Source of the DNA: Spodoptera frugiperda | Taxonomy: Eukaryota > Arthropoda > Insecta > Lepidoptera > Noctuidae | Direction of reading: 5' to 3' | Length of the DNA stretch: 64,000 nt | NCBI RefSeq assembly: GCF_023101765.2 | Contig: NC_064237.1 | Location: forward strand, 9,333,649 to 9,397,648 | In this document: one piece after another, positions 10,110 to 25,100 of the stretch | Numbering within the stretch: position 1 is the stretch's first letter | Layout of the letters: each line of letters opens with the position of its first letter | Position numbers and translations under genes: made by a program | The notes under the pieces: generated by a model | Told to the model about the DNA's origin: nothing | The model's input: only the letters and a program-made list of their open reading frames with translations | Database searches by the model: none

Positions 10110-13100
10110 CTAATGCTGCAGCAAGCAGTAAGCTGTACCGTCAGCATTTCTTCTTTTGACAAGTTCCATCCAGTCTTCTATTCTTGGTGCGCAGACTAGG
10201 GAGTACCGTCCCAGTCGCCGTCTCGCCATGATGAGGAACTCGCCGGCGCCTGCGGACGCGCCGCACACGGACGAGACGTGCACGTGTGCGTGCAAGCTGC
10301 GTGCTTTCCGCCGTCTGTGGTTGCGGTGTGTAGTGCGCTCCAGTGTGTTGTCTACGTCGTATCTGGAAAGAAAATATTTACTTATTAGACAATTTACATA
10401 AAGACACACGGCTTGTGTCCGAATACTCAAACGTTACTCAATTTTAAATCGCTCTCAAATCTAGTTCTGTCCCTATCAATTCTTTATAAAATGACAGAGA
10501 TAGCAAGATATTTAAGCACAACCTTAAATTAGCATTTCAGTATTCGGACGTTACTCTGAGAATAAATGTTGAAACACGCTCAGAGGTCAATTCACTAACA
10601 CTCTAGTTGTCCGCTCGCAGGACTTAAATCTCCGATTTATTTAACCTTCCTCAATCATCCCTATATAAAAACCGGGGCTACGGCTCGAAAAGCAGGAGTA
10701 GGAACGGAGTGGTTTTTAGTCAGTAAGAGGCTGACACCCCCTCTCGCCTCGCCCAAGGCCGAAGTAAAAGGATAACTTCCCCTCCCCTCAAAAAAGTGTC
10801 CCTCACATCTTACTCCTCGCTGCCCAAATTACACGGACGAGAGATGTAACAGAGATTAACATCACTTATAACATTGTACTGCAGTTAAGTTTATGAGCTT
10901 ACAGATGGACAACTGGTTCTAGATATCATCAAACAACCGTTTGCTGGGTTTTCCCTGAAACCATGTATGTATACATATGTACTATGTAGCTACTACTTAC
11001 TTAGGTACTATTCTGCTATCTGATTAATTTCGGTAGGTTGACAACCCAAGCGAACTAACTCGTTAATACAAAAATACAAACTGAATAATATATGGCATCA
11101 TATATTAATATTAGCCAGAATTCATTATAAAAGCTTCTACCTAAGTTTATTATTAGAAAAGGTTATGTTTGCGCTATAATAAGATGACATTTTAATTCAA
11201 TACTAATACCTAATTATTTCAAATATCAAACCTCAAATTCAAGAAAACGAATATTAATTCACTATAAGATTATTTTAACTTTATTTAACATTACCTATTC
11301 ATTTAGTTTGGACAATTTATCTACTATTTTTAAAACAAAACCCAGACGATTGTACCGATCATTTCTTTGTAACAAAACATAGACCATTGTCCATACAAAA
11401 TTTCGTAATCACCTAATGGATTATGTAAACGGTCATTCGCAATTATCTTCGCGGGAGACTGCAATCACTATCTAGGTACCTACTTATCTACTTTTTCAAA
11501 TGATTCACTAACAGTGATGTAGCGTGTATGATCTTTGGCTAAATGGCAATGCCCAATTGCCCACGTAAGTACTATTATTTGTGGCTATCTTTTACAATAA
11601 GCTAGTCTCAAGATCAATAACACGTGGCAGTCAACTTCTGGACTATGACTCCTGTCTACGTAAAAAAAGAGGTTTGGCGTGATTTTAACCTTCGATGGAC
11701 GGGGTAGAGATGGCAGCTCAAAAAGATTAGATTGGACTAACTGTACAGTTAAGTAGTTAGGTGTGTAGTCTGCATTTTGTGTATTAGGTACTTAACTATA
11801 CAGTTTTATAGAAAAATGATATCTCCAAAATAAGAACTGGATTAACCTTTTTTGGAGGAGGAAAAATCATCCTAACTTCGCCCGCTTGAGCCGAGAGTGT
11901 CAGACTCTTACTGACTAAAACTCACCCCGTTCCTACTCCTGCTTTTCGAGCTGGAGCCATGGTAACCTGTTACGTTGTTCGTAACTTCGGATTTGATAAT
12001 AAACCTAAGATTAACTTAGTAAATAATCCTTACCTATAATATTCATCATCTTCCAAGTCAGGCTTGTCCTTGCTTTCAGCTTCGGAGGTGGCTCGGATGA
12101 GCTTCGTGACTCGTAAAGTCAACTGCGTAGTGTCCAGGTCCTTACGGGGTTCGCTCATCACGATCACTCCTCGCGATACTGAAATTAACATAGCTATTAA
12201 AATACTGAACAACCGCATATTTTACGACGACGTAAAATCTTAAGACTTGTGAATAAATAAATGCAATTAACGCACACGAACTGAGAATTAGGTGTGATAG
12301 AAAATCTAAAATTTTTCCCTAAAAAACAATTCACCTATTATGTATTCATCTAATATTCATGAAGCTTTTTAAACACACAAAATTAAGTGGTTTTAACTTA
12401 AAATACCTAGAAATAACACACAATGGCGTCATTGGCTGGCATTAAAGCCAGGGTCATAAATACAGCCAAATAATAAAAAGCTTTTTCAATGTATTTTATT
12501 ATTATGTTAAAAATCGTTACATTGTAGTATTATTAAAGTATTATATATAAATATTGAAAATACATGTTTCGCAACTTAATAAAACTCCAAACGTAAAAAT
12601 TTCCTAGGATTTAATAATAACTGACTAAAATATGTAAATGCTCATTCCTTTTATCTCGAACTAAATTATCTATGTTGTGCATTAGATTGTTTTGTTTGAA
12701 AGTCGAGTTTCGTGTTAATTATACTAATTGCTACGGCACAAACAAATTACAAGTTATAAAGTTTAATCACTGAGCCATCTCAAATGCGTGTTTCGAGAAC
12801 ACAATTGTCTCAGTGACGAGTTTTCCTCCTCATTTTTAAATGTTCAACGGCTGAGCTGTCACGGCGCCATTCTTTCAACTTTATTATTACCTACACCACT
12901 TTAATCTAGCCATTTTTTATTTAATGCTTTAGTTAACATATCGATTTGTATTCCATATAAAAAGTTATAAATTGGCCACAAGTGTTTTAATGGCACTTAA
13001 ATGAGTCTGTTTCGAACCAATAGATTCCCCTATTTATCTTCGTGTAGTCGGAACGGTTTGTAAGTGTAGCACATTGTAGCTGAACAACTCGCTGGGTAAG

Positions 13101-16100
13101 TACTGGTCGCGACACCAGATTTATTGTTCAGATATTAATCACTGTGTCCTCATTGTTCGCGACGTTTTTTGTCCGTCCCATGAGTAAGCGCAAAATGTAG
13201 CCGTATTTTTTCTACGCGCTTTTGTTTGAGCAAGATAAGTGAATAGTCCAAGTCTTTGGTAAACGGTCATCAACCCGAGTCCCGACAGCCGATAATTACA
13301 TAGAAGGCTCACTAACGAGCCATCATGACTCTCAGTACCGCGCTATGTTATCAAGGCAACTGTTAATTTAATTGTTAGACAGTGTTAATAGATACCTAGC
13401 CGAAAGCTCTCAAGCTCTCCTTAATAACCTATACTAAAATTCATAAATCTTACAAACAGAAACAATAGAATAATAATTCCATGTTCCTGACAATTTAACA
13501 ATAGCTTGTCATTTTTATTTGACAAAAAAAGCCTTAACACGTACGAGGCCTTCGCCTGTGACCAAAAAAATATCTGGTTTTTATATGAGGCATGACAAAC
13601 AAAAAATCAATGATACGTGTTGGAGGCGGGTAATAACGTGAGTGCGCGGGCGACGCGGCGGGACGCATGCGCTGCAGTGACATAACTCCTCAACTATTAT
13701 AATTTATCAAACCAGAAAAAACTATTAACATCAACTCCCTACTGCGTCGCGTGCCGTCCGCCCATACTAGTCTATCCGGTATACACTTGTCAAGCATCGT
13801 CGATACGGACGTAAATTGAATCTAAGCAGCTCATCCCGGCTCGATCAGTACATATGCTAAAGCTTCCGTGAGTCATGACCGGTATGAAATGCAATCTAAT
13901 CATTACAGGAGTCCGACTGGCTGTTGGCGGCGATAACAAAGCTGAACGAAGCAATGCGAAAGCTTTTTTCGGTTGCATTTACGTAAAAATATACAACATT
14001 GTTGAAGAATTTAAAGTAAAGGGTCCTTTGGATAAATGGTCTTATTCTGTAAATACTTCGCGGTAGTTGCGCGCAGAAAAATGATAAAATTATATTCAAG
14101 TATAACAACGTTTAATATAATTTGAGGCGCGAGGAATCTCGATGATGGCGACAAATTACTGTGCGGTCGCCGGCGCGGGTTTATTAACATTCAGCGGGGC
14201 GAGGGCTCCTGAGTTTGCGATTACTTATTATTGCGGTGGAGGAATAGCTACAGGAGTAATGAGAATACGTGTGAGGTCTTACCGAGGTCGCTGGTGCAGA
14301 AGGCGAGCTCGAGTTCCGAATCGGAGCAAGGTCTGCAGTCTGCTGTGTTGGGGTCGTAGTGTCTCCGGACTAGGGGCCGCGCTTCATATTTGAAGGTGGC
14401 TTCTCTCCTCTGGGGACCATCTTCTGGTTCAGCTTCCACATATATCGCAGCACCTCCGTGTCTGCCTCGGAAGCACCGCAGTTCCCTTGGATCGCCATCA
14501 TTGGGCGCATACAAAGGAACTAATCTTCGCGCGCCCTCCACAAATAGACGCGCAGGGAACCGCTCAGCGACTTCTGAAAGACACACATTACATTGTAGAC
14601 AAGGGCAACCATAATTAAATCATTACGTTGAAAGAGTTGTACTCTGGTATTCAAAAAGGGTCCACACAACCGACAATTTACGCAGAGCGCTTGCCATCTG
14701 TGACCAGCTCTAACTCCATTAATTATGGGTGAGTCTTTATTTTATTTTCAATTTTCAAACAGTTTTGTTTTTTTTTTTTGGAGTGGTTCAGTCAATTTGG
14801 AAAATAAGAAATAATGTGTAAAACAAAGCAATTAATGATAATATTTTTTGTTGACATGTATTAAAATTACCTGTATCATTAAATTCCAGTGAATGGAATA
14901 GATCAGGTGGGTCTGGTCGCCGTATGACCCTGATGCAGATCTTGAAATCCCTCTCATCGCCGGGCAGGGGAGGTCTCAGGATGAGACGCAGAGCTCCTCG
15001 AGGGTACATCCAGGAGATGGTGCCCTCCCTGCATCGCAGGTACACAGGCGTCACTCCACGCTCCGTCGTTGATGTCAGGCCACTGGAAACAATATGAAAG
15101 GTTAGTTTTTTAGTCACATTTTTTATATTCTTCTACGTCTAATGGCCTAATGACTTAAATATTTATGTATATGGGCGTAAAGTAATTTTACACTATTTTA
15201 CAAATGAGACATATTTTTCCACAGAAGTCAAAGGTTAGTTTTTTAATTAAATTGTTTATATTCTCCTACGTCTAATCGCCTAATGAGTTAATATGTATAT
15301 GGACGTAAAGTAATTTTACAATGTTTTACAAATGAGACATATTTTTCCACAGAAGTCATCTAATGAGTTAAATATGTACATGGGCGTGAATAAATTTTAC
15401 ACTATTTTACCAGTAAGACATATTTTTCCACAGAAGTTTACAACTTTATTATGCTCAACTCTAGACACATAACTGTCACAAAATGCAAAACTTGAGCTAC
15501 AGGAACAGGCTAGTAGCAGTTTATTTATTCACGAGCCGAAAGCTGTCTTAATCATATTTGGACGATTTGATTGGAACGCGGCTACCGTAGTCATTAAATA
15601 TTCCGTGTCCACTGCGACATTGCCGACCGGCCCCATTTATTCCACTCAATAAAATTATTAAGAACACTCAAATTGCTACCGTTTCAAGCCACTACATTTT
15701 ATGAGCCAATCCTGTATCAATATTTGACCCTTATCGTTCCAAAATTATAGGTCAGCAGCAATTTTATGAAGTTAATTTATAGTGTCATCGACCATATCCA
15801 CGTCGGTAGTCGGTACGGAAAGCAGGGTTATTTTCTTTCAGCGTAAATGTTAAAATGCAACGTCAATTTCGATCTTGCTATTCTGAACCGTAACACTATT
15901 ACCGGTTCTATTAAATTAGATCAACGCGAAAATCTAGATGAAAGTTCTGAGCAGGGAGTGGTAGATTAAGGCACGCGATCAAGGTGTCATTTCTCGTCGG
16001 TATCTCGAAGTGCTCCCATAAACAAGCCCCGAGCGGACAATGATATCTGCGATCTGGCACGTGGGCCGCGATTCTGGAGTAGCACCCACGCCGCCGGCCC

Positions 16101-19100
16101 ACGGCGACTCAGCCACACGCCATAAACCTAAAATATACGAGTTATACGACACACCACACTATAAAAGATGCCACGTAAAGATTTTACATGGCCGACCAAT
16201 AAAACCATGGCGTCCCTTTATGTTGGAGTGCATTGTCTGTGTGGCCCGAGCGTTGTACGTGCATCTACATACATGTCGCCTGTATGTCGACACTTTATGT
16301 CTTGTAATCTAGTTTCATTTATGCTCAAGGGGTGTACACTTACTGACAGTCTTCTTATAAGTTTTCTTACGAACAAAATGCTTTATTCCTGTTTATATTA
16401 CCAAAGCTGTCTTAAGCAAAGTGCACTTATGACTTTGTTTGTCTTTATCATGAGCAACGAAACACTTTTCCACCAACAAATTTCCCTATTTTCTTTGTTA
16501 TTAAATGCTAAAAGTGTAAAGGGTCATTGCTCAGCTCACATCTCACTCCTACGCACAATATAAATGTATCCCGTGTGTCCCAACGCGTACATTAATCAAG
16601 CGGCGCTCGATCTCGTCTGACAACGCATCGATTTTCTTTTATTGTAATAGGCGACGGCTATAGACAATTCTGTCACGTCATATCCTACTTTCACGTCATC
16701 GGGAGACTTCCTTAATCCCCACTAATGGCTGAACGTTGAAAAATATGTGTTGTAAATTATTAACTAATATGTAGCAACAAGTGGGGCTCATGTGGCCCGC
16801 CCCTGCCCGGCGCGACAACACGTGAAAGGTACTGCACCCCTGTCTACGGGGGTTAACAACCTTTTAACACAAAAGGGTTTACTACCTGAACTTTAAACTT
16901 CAAGCTTTGATGTGATCTCTCCGTCTTGATTAATGCTATTTGATTTGTTAACAATTTGTGTTAATAGAGGTAAATGGTTAACTGTAATTAAAAACAATCA
17001 TTAAGCTGTGTAGGACGTAGATGTATTTATAGTACGGTAACATTTAAATTGAAAGTTGTTTTACTTTGCGTTGTATTTGCGTCACTCGGACAGTGATTAA
17101 GCAGACATTTCGGTGTTTTATGTTTCAGGTAGTCCACGGCGCAGTTGATACTATCTAGGATCTAGGGATATTTGTGTAGCAGACTATCTAAATTGCGCAA
17201 GCAAATTGCTCGTGCTATGGGATTGTAAAACGGGACTAAAAACTTAAAGTTGTCGAGCCCTGTCGCCTTCGTTATCGGCGCGCGCTAAGACAAACACACA
17301 AAAACAATATACATAAAAACCGCACAGAATTTTTTCTTGTTTCCAAACAGAAACACAAAAAATCCGTGCCGATGGGTGTTAACTGCAACGGCAGCGGCAT
17401 TTTATGCTTTTGAAACTACAGAACATAATCAAATGTATTTATTATGACAAGAATATTTGGAAAACATAAACCTGTTATGATTTTTAATGTAAACTTAGAA
17501 ATGATAAAAATACGACGACGCATTTTATTTACATACGTATCGAACTATGCAATCAATTTAAAGCTTTAACGGTTGATGGAATTATGATTCATATTTCTAC
17601 ATATCTAAGTAGCATTATGTTATGGGTGCACAAAACAAAAACAGAGTAACCGTGGTCCATTAGCCAGCAAAGTGTACAAAAAGACGGTCGTCGGCAGATT
17701 CAAATTGAGGCAATCCCGGCCCATTACCAGGCAAATGACGCGGGCGCCGATACCGGCCTAAAAGCTGCTAATGTACCTTAACGTCACCCTACTGTACACC
17801 TATCTCTGTCACTCAATAAACTCCTACATCTATCTATCTCCTTCATAAAAGTCCAAAGAATTACATCTAAAATGGAGTCACGCGCGCAGTCCAATTAGTG
17901 TTTAAATTATTTTATTTTCTGGCACGAGTATGATGTGAACTTTGCAATATGAAATTTTATTCAATTTAAAAAACAGTTGAAATGGCTTGTATCAATTAAG
18001 TTTGATTTGTAAATCAATTAATATTATTGATGTTAATAGTATGAAGGCATATTTTTGGATGGAGAACCGGTATTTTTGTAGTTTATGTCTTATGTGGTTA
18101 CTCTTTCTCATATGCATGTGAGCTATGTTTAACAGCGTTTATTAGAAACTGTTCTCAAAGCAATTTTTATTATTCCACATAAAAGATTATTACCAAGCAA
18201 TAAATTTTCAAATATTAACGTATTCGTGTTAATGTGCCAAATCAACTAGGAATAGGAATTACCATTCCATTATGGATTGACGAAAAAAAATCGAAAAAAC
18301 ATAAAAATCTAAATCGGACTGGTTATGTAAATCGGAGCTAAATCATTACGTTTCTAAATAATATGTATGTATCTGAGCTTATTGTCTTTTCCGAATAAAA
18401 TTGGCAATTTATTTTTGTAACGGTAAGATGATGGAAAGGAATGAATATTTCCTATAAGTTTACGATGTTTTCGGTTGTATTTCTTGTATGGTTTTGTGTA
18501 GAAAGTTCGTTAGTGCCCGATAACAGGTCCCATAAAGCGTTATCGTGACATTACAAGAGCCTCGACAGAATAATAAAATAAATGTGTGTTTTTCTACGAA
18601 GAGTTTTATTTATTCTCGCCCAAACCTGGCTCGAGATAACAATGTCGCGTGCGTTCAACCTCCGTCTCTACTAGGGCTGTGCACACTCCTTTCTCTGTCC
18701 GCCCGATTCTGACTAGATTAACACAAACCATAAAAGCTTCTCAAACATAAAAACTACGTTTTATAAGCAACTTAAATAGATATGAGACATTCAACTTAGA
18801 TACCAGATACATAAAGTACAAAATAAAATGAAACTAATCTAGAATTTACTTGCCTATTTCTAGGTAGTTTAGTCTAAAATATTTGTAGGCTAAGCCAGTT
18901 AATGCCGAGAAAATTTATTGCAAGGTAAATACGAAAGTGTTACAGTTGTTAGCAGCCCTGGTCGGACCACGCCTGCGCAGCCTGCTGCCCACGCGCCGAC
19001 CATTGTCGTCCACACAGATACAAATTATGTATAATACAAAAACCAAGGCGAATGCCGTTATTGTATTATTCTCTTTTAAACGATTTATTATAAAAGAATT

Positions 19101-22100
19101 GTACTCCACCGCAATTCAAATCAAGTAGAAAATTGCAATGGGGGAAAGCTTATAATTTTGTTTTTCTCCAGCCTCGCTGTAAGACATTAGCAGTAGTACC
19201 AAATTATACAGACATTTTTAGAATGCAAAGCCTATCAAAGATCTATATTGCTGCACTAACATAAAACAAGTTTTACTGCTGGCTCTTACAATATGGTAAT
19301 ATGCCAGGCATTGTGTCGCTATCGAGTTGCTCTTGTCAAGTCCGCGCTCACACATACACCTTCACAGCGACAAAGATTTATAAGCTTTTAAGCTCACCCA
19401 CACAACCGCAGTTGAATCTTATAAGAATTGAATGCTCTTGCGCACAAAGGCCTCAGGAGGGAGTTGTCGGAAGGTTTTTTAGTTTGTAGGTCATAGTCGA
19501 GCGTACGGCGATTGTAGGAACGGCTAAATAAGCAAAGCAGTTCCGTGATCCAGTTGTCTAACCGCATTGTGTCTTAACTACAAGCGAATATGTTATTGTA
19601 TTCAAATGATATACTGGCGTTGGTATTACAACTTTAAGTGGAAACAAGAAAAATAGATATCATAAATCATAAATGGAAATGTGTTTAGTACTTTCTAAAT
19701 TGTTGGTTGTTAATGAAGTTGATTTATATTTAACTAGATTTGGCCTGTGGCTTCTCGCGCGTCATTAAGCACCTCATAGTAATCTCCATAGTTGGTTGTC
19801 GGAAAAACCGTCTAAATAAGTTCGATTTAGGCATGAACGAGAAATTATGCACTGTCAGATTATTAGACATGGTTTTACCGGTTTTTGAGAATGAAATCTT
19901 CTCTAGTTCAGGTTACCTACTTTGATATATTTTTCGCAATTTTAATGAAAGAGCAAAAGTATGACTGAGATGGACAAAGAATGAACAATGATTTATCGTA
20001 ACCAAAGAACTGATCATCAATAAGGTGACACAAGAATCCGTTTATGCTCGGAATCTCAATCATTGCAATTATAATTCTTTACCTCGCGATTGTCGTATAG
20101 TCCACCTGTTGAAGCAGTATACGGCCATTTCCTCTCCTCCATGTCATCCTGTGTCACCGTATTTTATGACTTGCGATGACTAATCACACATGGTAATATT
20201 ATCAAAATAGGATATTACGGTGAGTGCCAAGACATGTACGGAGGATTTCCGTGAAACAATGGCTCGCTGGACAATGGTAGGGGCGGACGCCGCGGGCGAC
20301 GACGCAGCACGTGCGTGCCATTGTATTCATATACGATACGCGGCCGGCGATACAGCGATACATTCGATACAATGCCAGAGACCAGCTCTATTGATCATCG
20401 AGAGAAACTCGGCTTGCCGCCTTCGGCTACGCACGATCAAAATGAGAACGCAACATTTTGTAAAGCCTGCGACAATCTTTTACAATCTCATCGAATCAAA
20501 TTTGAATTACCAGCTATCGCTCGTAGCCCAAGCATGCGCTCCGTGAACTTTGCAATATTTCAATTGCCGTTTACTAAATTACTACTTGTATCTATAGAGC
20601 TGCAACGAGAATTGCCAGGAAACAATCACAATAATAACGTGCCAGCCACGATCTAGTGTAAAATAGTGTAATTGACGTGGGCAGATCTAGGAAATTGTAT
20701 GATGCGTAATGTCGAATCTACTGTATTATACGTGGATCAAAAATATTTGTGCAGTTTAGATTGTTGGCTCAGTATTATAATGGGATCATTAGGTTCGTAT
20801 TGAGCTAGCCTTGGAATGCTCAGTGAGATTGACCTCCGTGGCTGACCGTGCGTGGTGAGTCGTCGGTGTCCCATGTGCTGATTCGTCCTGATTGTATAAT
20901 AGAGCAGAACTCGTGCGGGGCGCGTGGGCGTCCCTCTGTCAGCTGCTAAGAAATACGGAGGTAATTGCTATTCTGCACCTTATAAATCAATTGATGGCGA
21001 TAAACAAAATTCGTAACGCGACACCGCATTACAATGAAGTGGCTAATAGCAATTTGTATTCGACATGCAGACGCAATGTTCCGGAAACATTTTTTGTGTG
21101 ATGTTTTTTGCTTACTGCACATAAATAAGTTTTGTTATTGTTTTGGAAAGTAGTAGAGAGCAAATAAAACTTAAGCTTAAAACTTAGCTGTATCTAAATA
21201 ACTAGCTTCATTTACGTACACGCCATTACGTGCTATTAGCAAACATTCTAGTGCCGTACTAGGCGTACAGTCATCGCGACCAATCAGTGGCTATAAGTGG
21301 CTGTACAAACAAGCGCGACACGACATACTCTCAGTAAATAGTAAGTACATAGTGTTACATAGAAGCGTGACTACTCATTACCGCATGTTTGCTCGTATGA
21401 CTGGTGCAGCCAACACCCGTGCTATGTATCTACCGTGCTATTAGTGAGACATAAGCACAAATATACATAAATTATGCACAGTTAGCATTGTCATAAAATA
21501 TTTAGCGGTTACATGCATTTTTGATGACGTCAATATTATGCTATGCTACGGTAGTTCATAAACAAGTAACTAAGTAACAGATTTGCAGTCGCGGCAATTA
21601 CTTTCGAACATAGGCATTTGAAATTGATTGTGACTGGGTGTACTACCGTATCGGGATATCTACTTAGCATTAATTCAGAAAAAAATGTCTAATTGCTTGC
21701 AGTTTGCAAGCCGGTACTAACAAAAACGTTTCTCGTATAATCACTTCACATCTATGGAGGAGTTGTTAATTTGAATTTAATGTCACGCGCCGGTTTAGGA
21801 AGCATTGCAAGACACTCGGCAATTTTGAACATGGCGTATCCGTTCCAAATAACATGTAGTACAAGTGTCGCCAATAAATCGTGTAGGACAGCATGAATTT
21901 ATTTTTTGTCTACAATACTTGAGTGTTGGTTGAGGTTTGGCCATGAATTAGGCTGAGTGCGCATGTGCGGTCGGCGCCACCGACGTCACCGGCGCCCGCG
22001 CACATGTGAACACATGCTGACAAACGTAGTAAATAATCTGCTTTATTCAAAACATGCTGACCTCTGTTCTGTTCACTCAATGTAAAAACTTGGTACCATT

Positions 22101-25100
22101 CATGAAGAAATACATCGTAGTAGGCAAGCAACATAACTGCTAGTCTAAACATTATTAAAATAATGTCGCAATTTCTTTTCATCTTACACAGCATTATTAT
22201 ACGAATGCCATATAATTTTATAACTAGGCGAATAAAACAAACAAAAATGTAATTTAAAGACAAAAACACGCGAGCTCGGTAAAACACAGCTACAATTACC
22301 TTCGTGTAATTTGGAAAGCATGCAATTATGTGGACCCTTAGGGGCGACATTTTTCATTCCTTGTGCGTGTCTCTAGATGCAATCCTAGCTAATTTAAATA
22401 ATTCAATATAAAATATTCAGTGTTTCGTGTCGACTGGATACTTTATCATATTTGATTGGACACGATTGTGTCTGCGTTTATTGCTTCATGAATATATTTC
22501 GGCAGTTTTATATTCAGGATCGTATTGCAATCAGTTAAGTTTCGCTGTGTTCGACGTTTTAATGGAAGTGGTACTGATTTAAATTCTATTGAGACTTTTA
22601 TCTTAATACAAATCGAATCAATTAATCATCATATTGGTTACCAATCAATTACAACATTCCTGGAACATTCCTTAGAAAATACACCTGTATCATACAGTAT
22701 TTAATCTCTATGTCCTAAACGTACGTAAAAAAGATTTAGAGCCCAGATATCGGATAGTCAGATAATATTGTATGCAAATAAACGTCTCAGTTGCATGAAT
22801 AGTTGTCATGGGAAAACATATTGATAAAAGATAGGGATATTCCGATACGATAACAAAATACTTTCACATGATCGTGCGAAACGTGGGAATTGATTAGCGA
22901 TGATCTATCCCATGCTATCCCAACGTTGTGGCCAGCTCGTCGTAAAATTTCTGATAAGGATTGATTACCTGTGAATTGTAAATAGAACCGGGATCACACA
23001 CGTATCGTTGTTAGCCTAATCAATACTCTGACAATAAACCATGTAAAATTATATAAACAGATATATACAAGAGTTTAGAGTACCTACTTGAATTTTTATA
23101 GTACAAATAAATCCATTTGGAATCAATATCAAAATTACAAAACGCATTTCCAAACATGTCGATCAGTCTGTCTTTCTATCAACTGATACTCAAGTCATGT
23201 TTGCCTAAGATCGTTGCATCAAAGGCACCTGATAGCAAATAGTTCCCACAAGGTGACGATTCTATCCCGCGCATGATCAGTCGCTTGCGCAGATAAGCAT
23301 AGTTCACACGACTTTATCTGACAACTGACAGCTGTGACAGATGTCAACGTGACGTTTTGAACGGTCAGTCAACACGTCTGCCCGTCAGTCTGTTCATTAC
23401 CTACCCATATAGTTTAGTAACTTTAGTAAAAATTGAGTGAAATACTTTTTACAAGAAAATCTGATTATTGATAAAGAGGTGGCCTACAAACGCAATGAGA
23501 TTAGGTCTTCATTTCCCACGAAACCATATTTAGATTAGTGTAAAGGGAAAGATAAATGATAAATCTCCGGTGCGTCAAGAATCGTATTCAAACTGTGTCA
23601 AACTTACTTAACAATGGCGCCATGTAGGGCAGAATAATTTTAGACTGTAATTTAGTATTTCCTATAAAAAAAACCTCATTATCAATACAACATCAGTCGT
23701 CGGTATATTTTAGTAGTCTCACAAAGACGAGTTATTTTAGCAAATGGAATAATTTATTTGAAACAACAGATTTGATATCCGAATCTACCGTTCGATATTC
23801 AAATCAAACCAATACATTTGGAAAAAAGTATCATCACAACATAGACATGAAATACAAAAAGTAAAACCAAATATAAGTAAACAGTTTTCTTTAAGTACAT
23901 CGTCCTAAGGATTACAAAAGTGTCGACAAAGTTCCTTTACTCGAATAAGTACGTCTACATAAGAACATAAGTGCCTAAAATAAGTACAAATAAGATCATT
24001 GTCACTGTGATAAATCTTTACAGTTCTTTATTACACATATTTAAATATTACGTAAGAGATTTATTGTAAAAGGTTTTAAGTTTTAACAAAAGTTCGGTGT
24101 GTTGTCCATATGTTGTCTGAATATCGAGTTAAGCAGCCATAACTCATAGTGTTATGTGTTACGTTACGTGTAGGATTAATACGTTTTTTACGCCCCTGTA
24201 TAAATACTTTTAATGCTTATTAACTTCTATTTTTAATGTCTACTTCTTTTTATGTATACTCATCAATTTATTGTTGGTATTAAAAATTGTTATTTAATTA
24301 CTTGTAAAACTTCTTAATTACAATTAAACTCTTTATCTAAATTTTCCTACTCAAAGGCAAAGTTTAGTGAAAACGAGATTTATGCGTCATATATTACACT
24401 AATGGTTGATTAAAGCGATATATTACATACGTATTTAATTGTAATACAGTTTAATAATTGATAAATGAACTGAAATAAATCGAATGATCATTAAAAAGTG
24501 TTCTCAATCGATCAATCAAATATCAAAAGTTGTTATTAGCCAACTAGAACCTAACAAACGTGTTCTCTTTACCCTTGAACATATTATTATTATTTATTAA
24601 TCACATAAATTGTTCAAGAAAAAATCTAATAGATTTATTACAATTACGCATAATTACCAACATCACCGTAATTACGGTAAAGATAAGTTGTACAATCTCC
24701 TAAACAACTTTCGATGTATCGATTAATCGAGTGGTGTTAACATCGCTATTATCGAGTAAGTAATCGAGTAATAAAACATGCAACTATCTATCGATCGAGT
24801 AAACGGAACTCTAGTTACGAAATAATTCGAATTGATTGTAGACCCGTTCTTATGTAAATGTTGGAAAGCTCCATATTTATGGTCGAACACTTGGAACTGG
24901 TCCAGTTATTGCATATCACAGCAAATCTAGAAACCTAACGGTCCGTATTGTGGACCTATAAAGTTAGTTCTATTCGCTACCAATAACAGCCTTTCTGTTA
25001 GTTTAACCATTTTCTATAATAATTTATGTTAAAGTAAACGTAATTGCAATAAGGTTTCCATTATATGAGACGTCTGCGAAAATTAGAAAGGCTTGTTTTT

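Noticed and set aside
10156..10401. Plus-strand 81-codon ORF
   Set aside because: Antisense shadow of the last meteorin-like exon.
13790..14108. Overlapping short ORFs on both strands between meteorin-like exons 3 and 4
   Set aside because: Mutually overlapping, no motif; intron sequence.
16168..16563. 131-codon plus-strand ORF
   Set aside because: No motif, low-complexity AT-rich translation, no promoter or splice support.
21910..22350. 146-codon minus-strand ORF in meteorin-like intron 1
   Set aside because: Composition is irregular (cysteine, isoleucine and tyrosine-rich), with no recognisable domain, no clear splice partners and no coding-type GC pattern. Probably chance.
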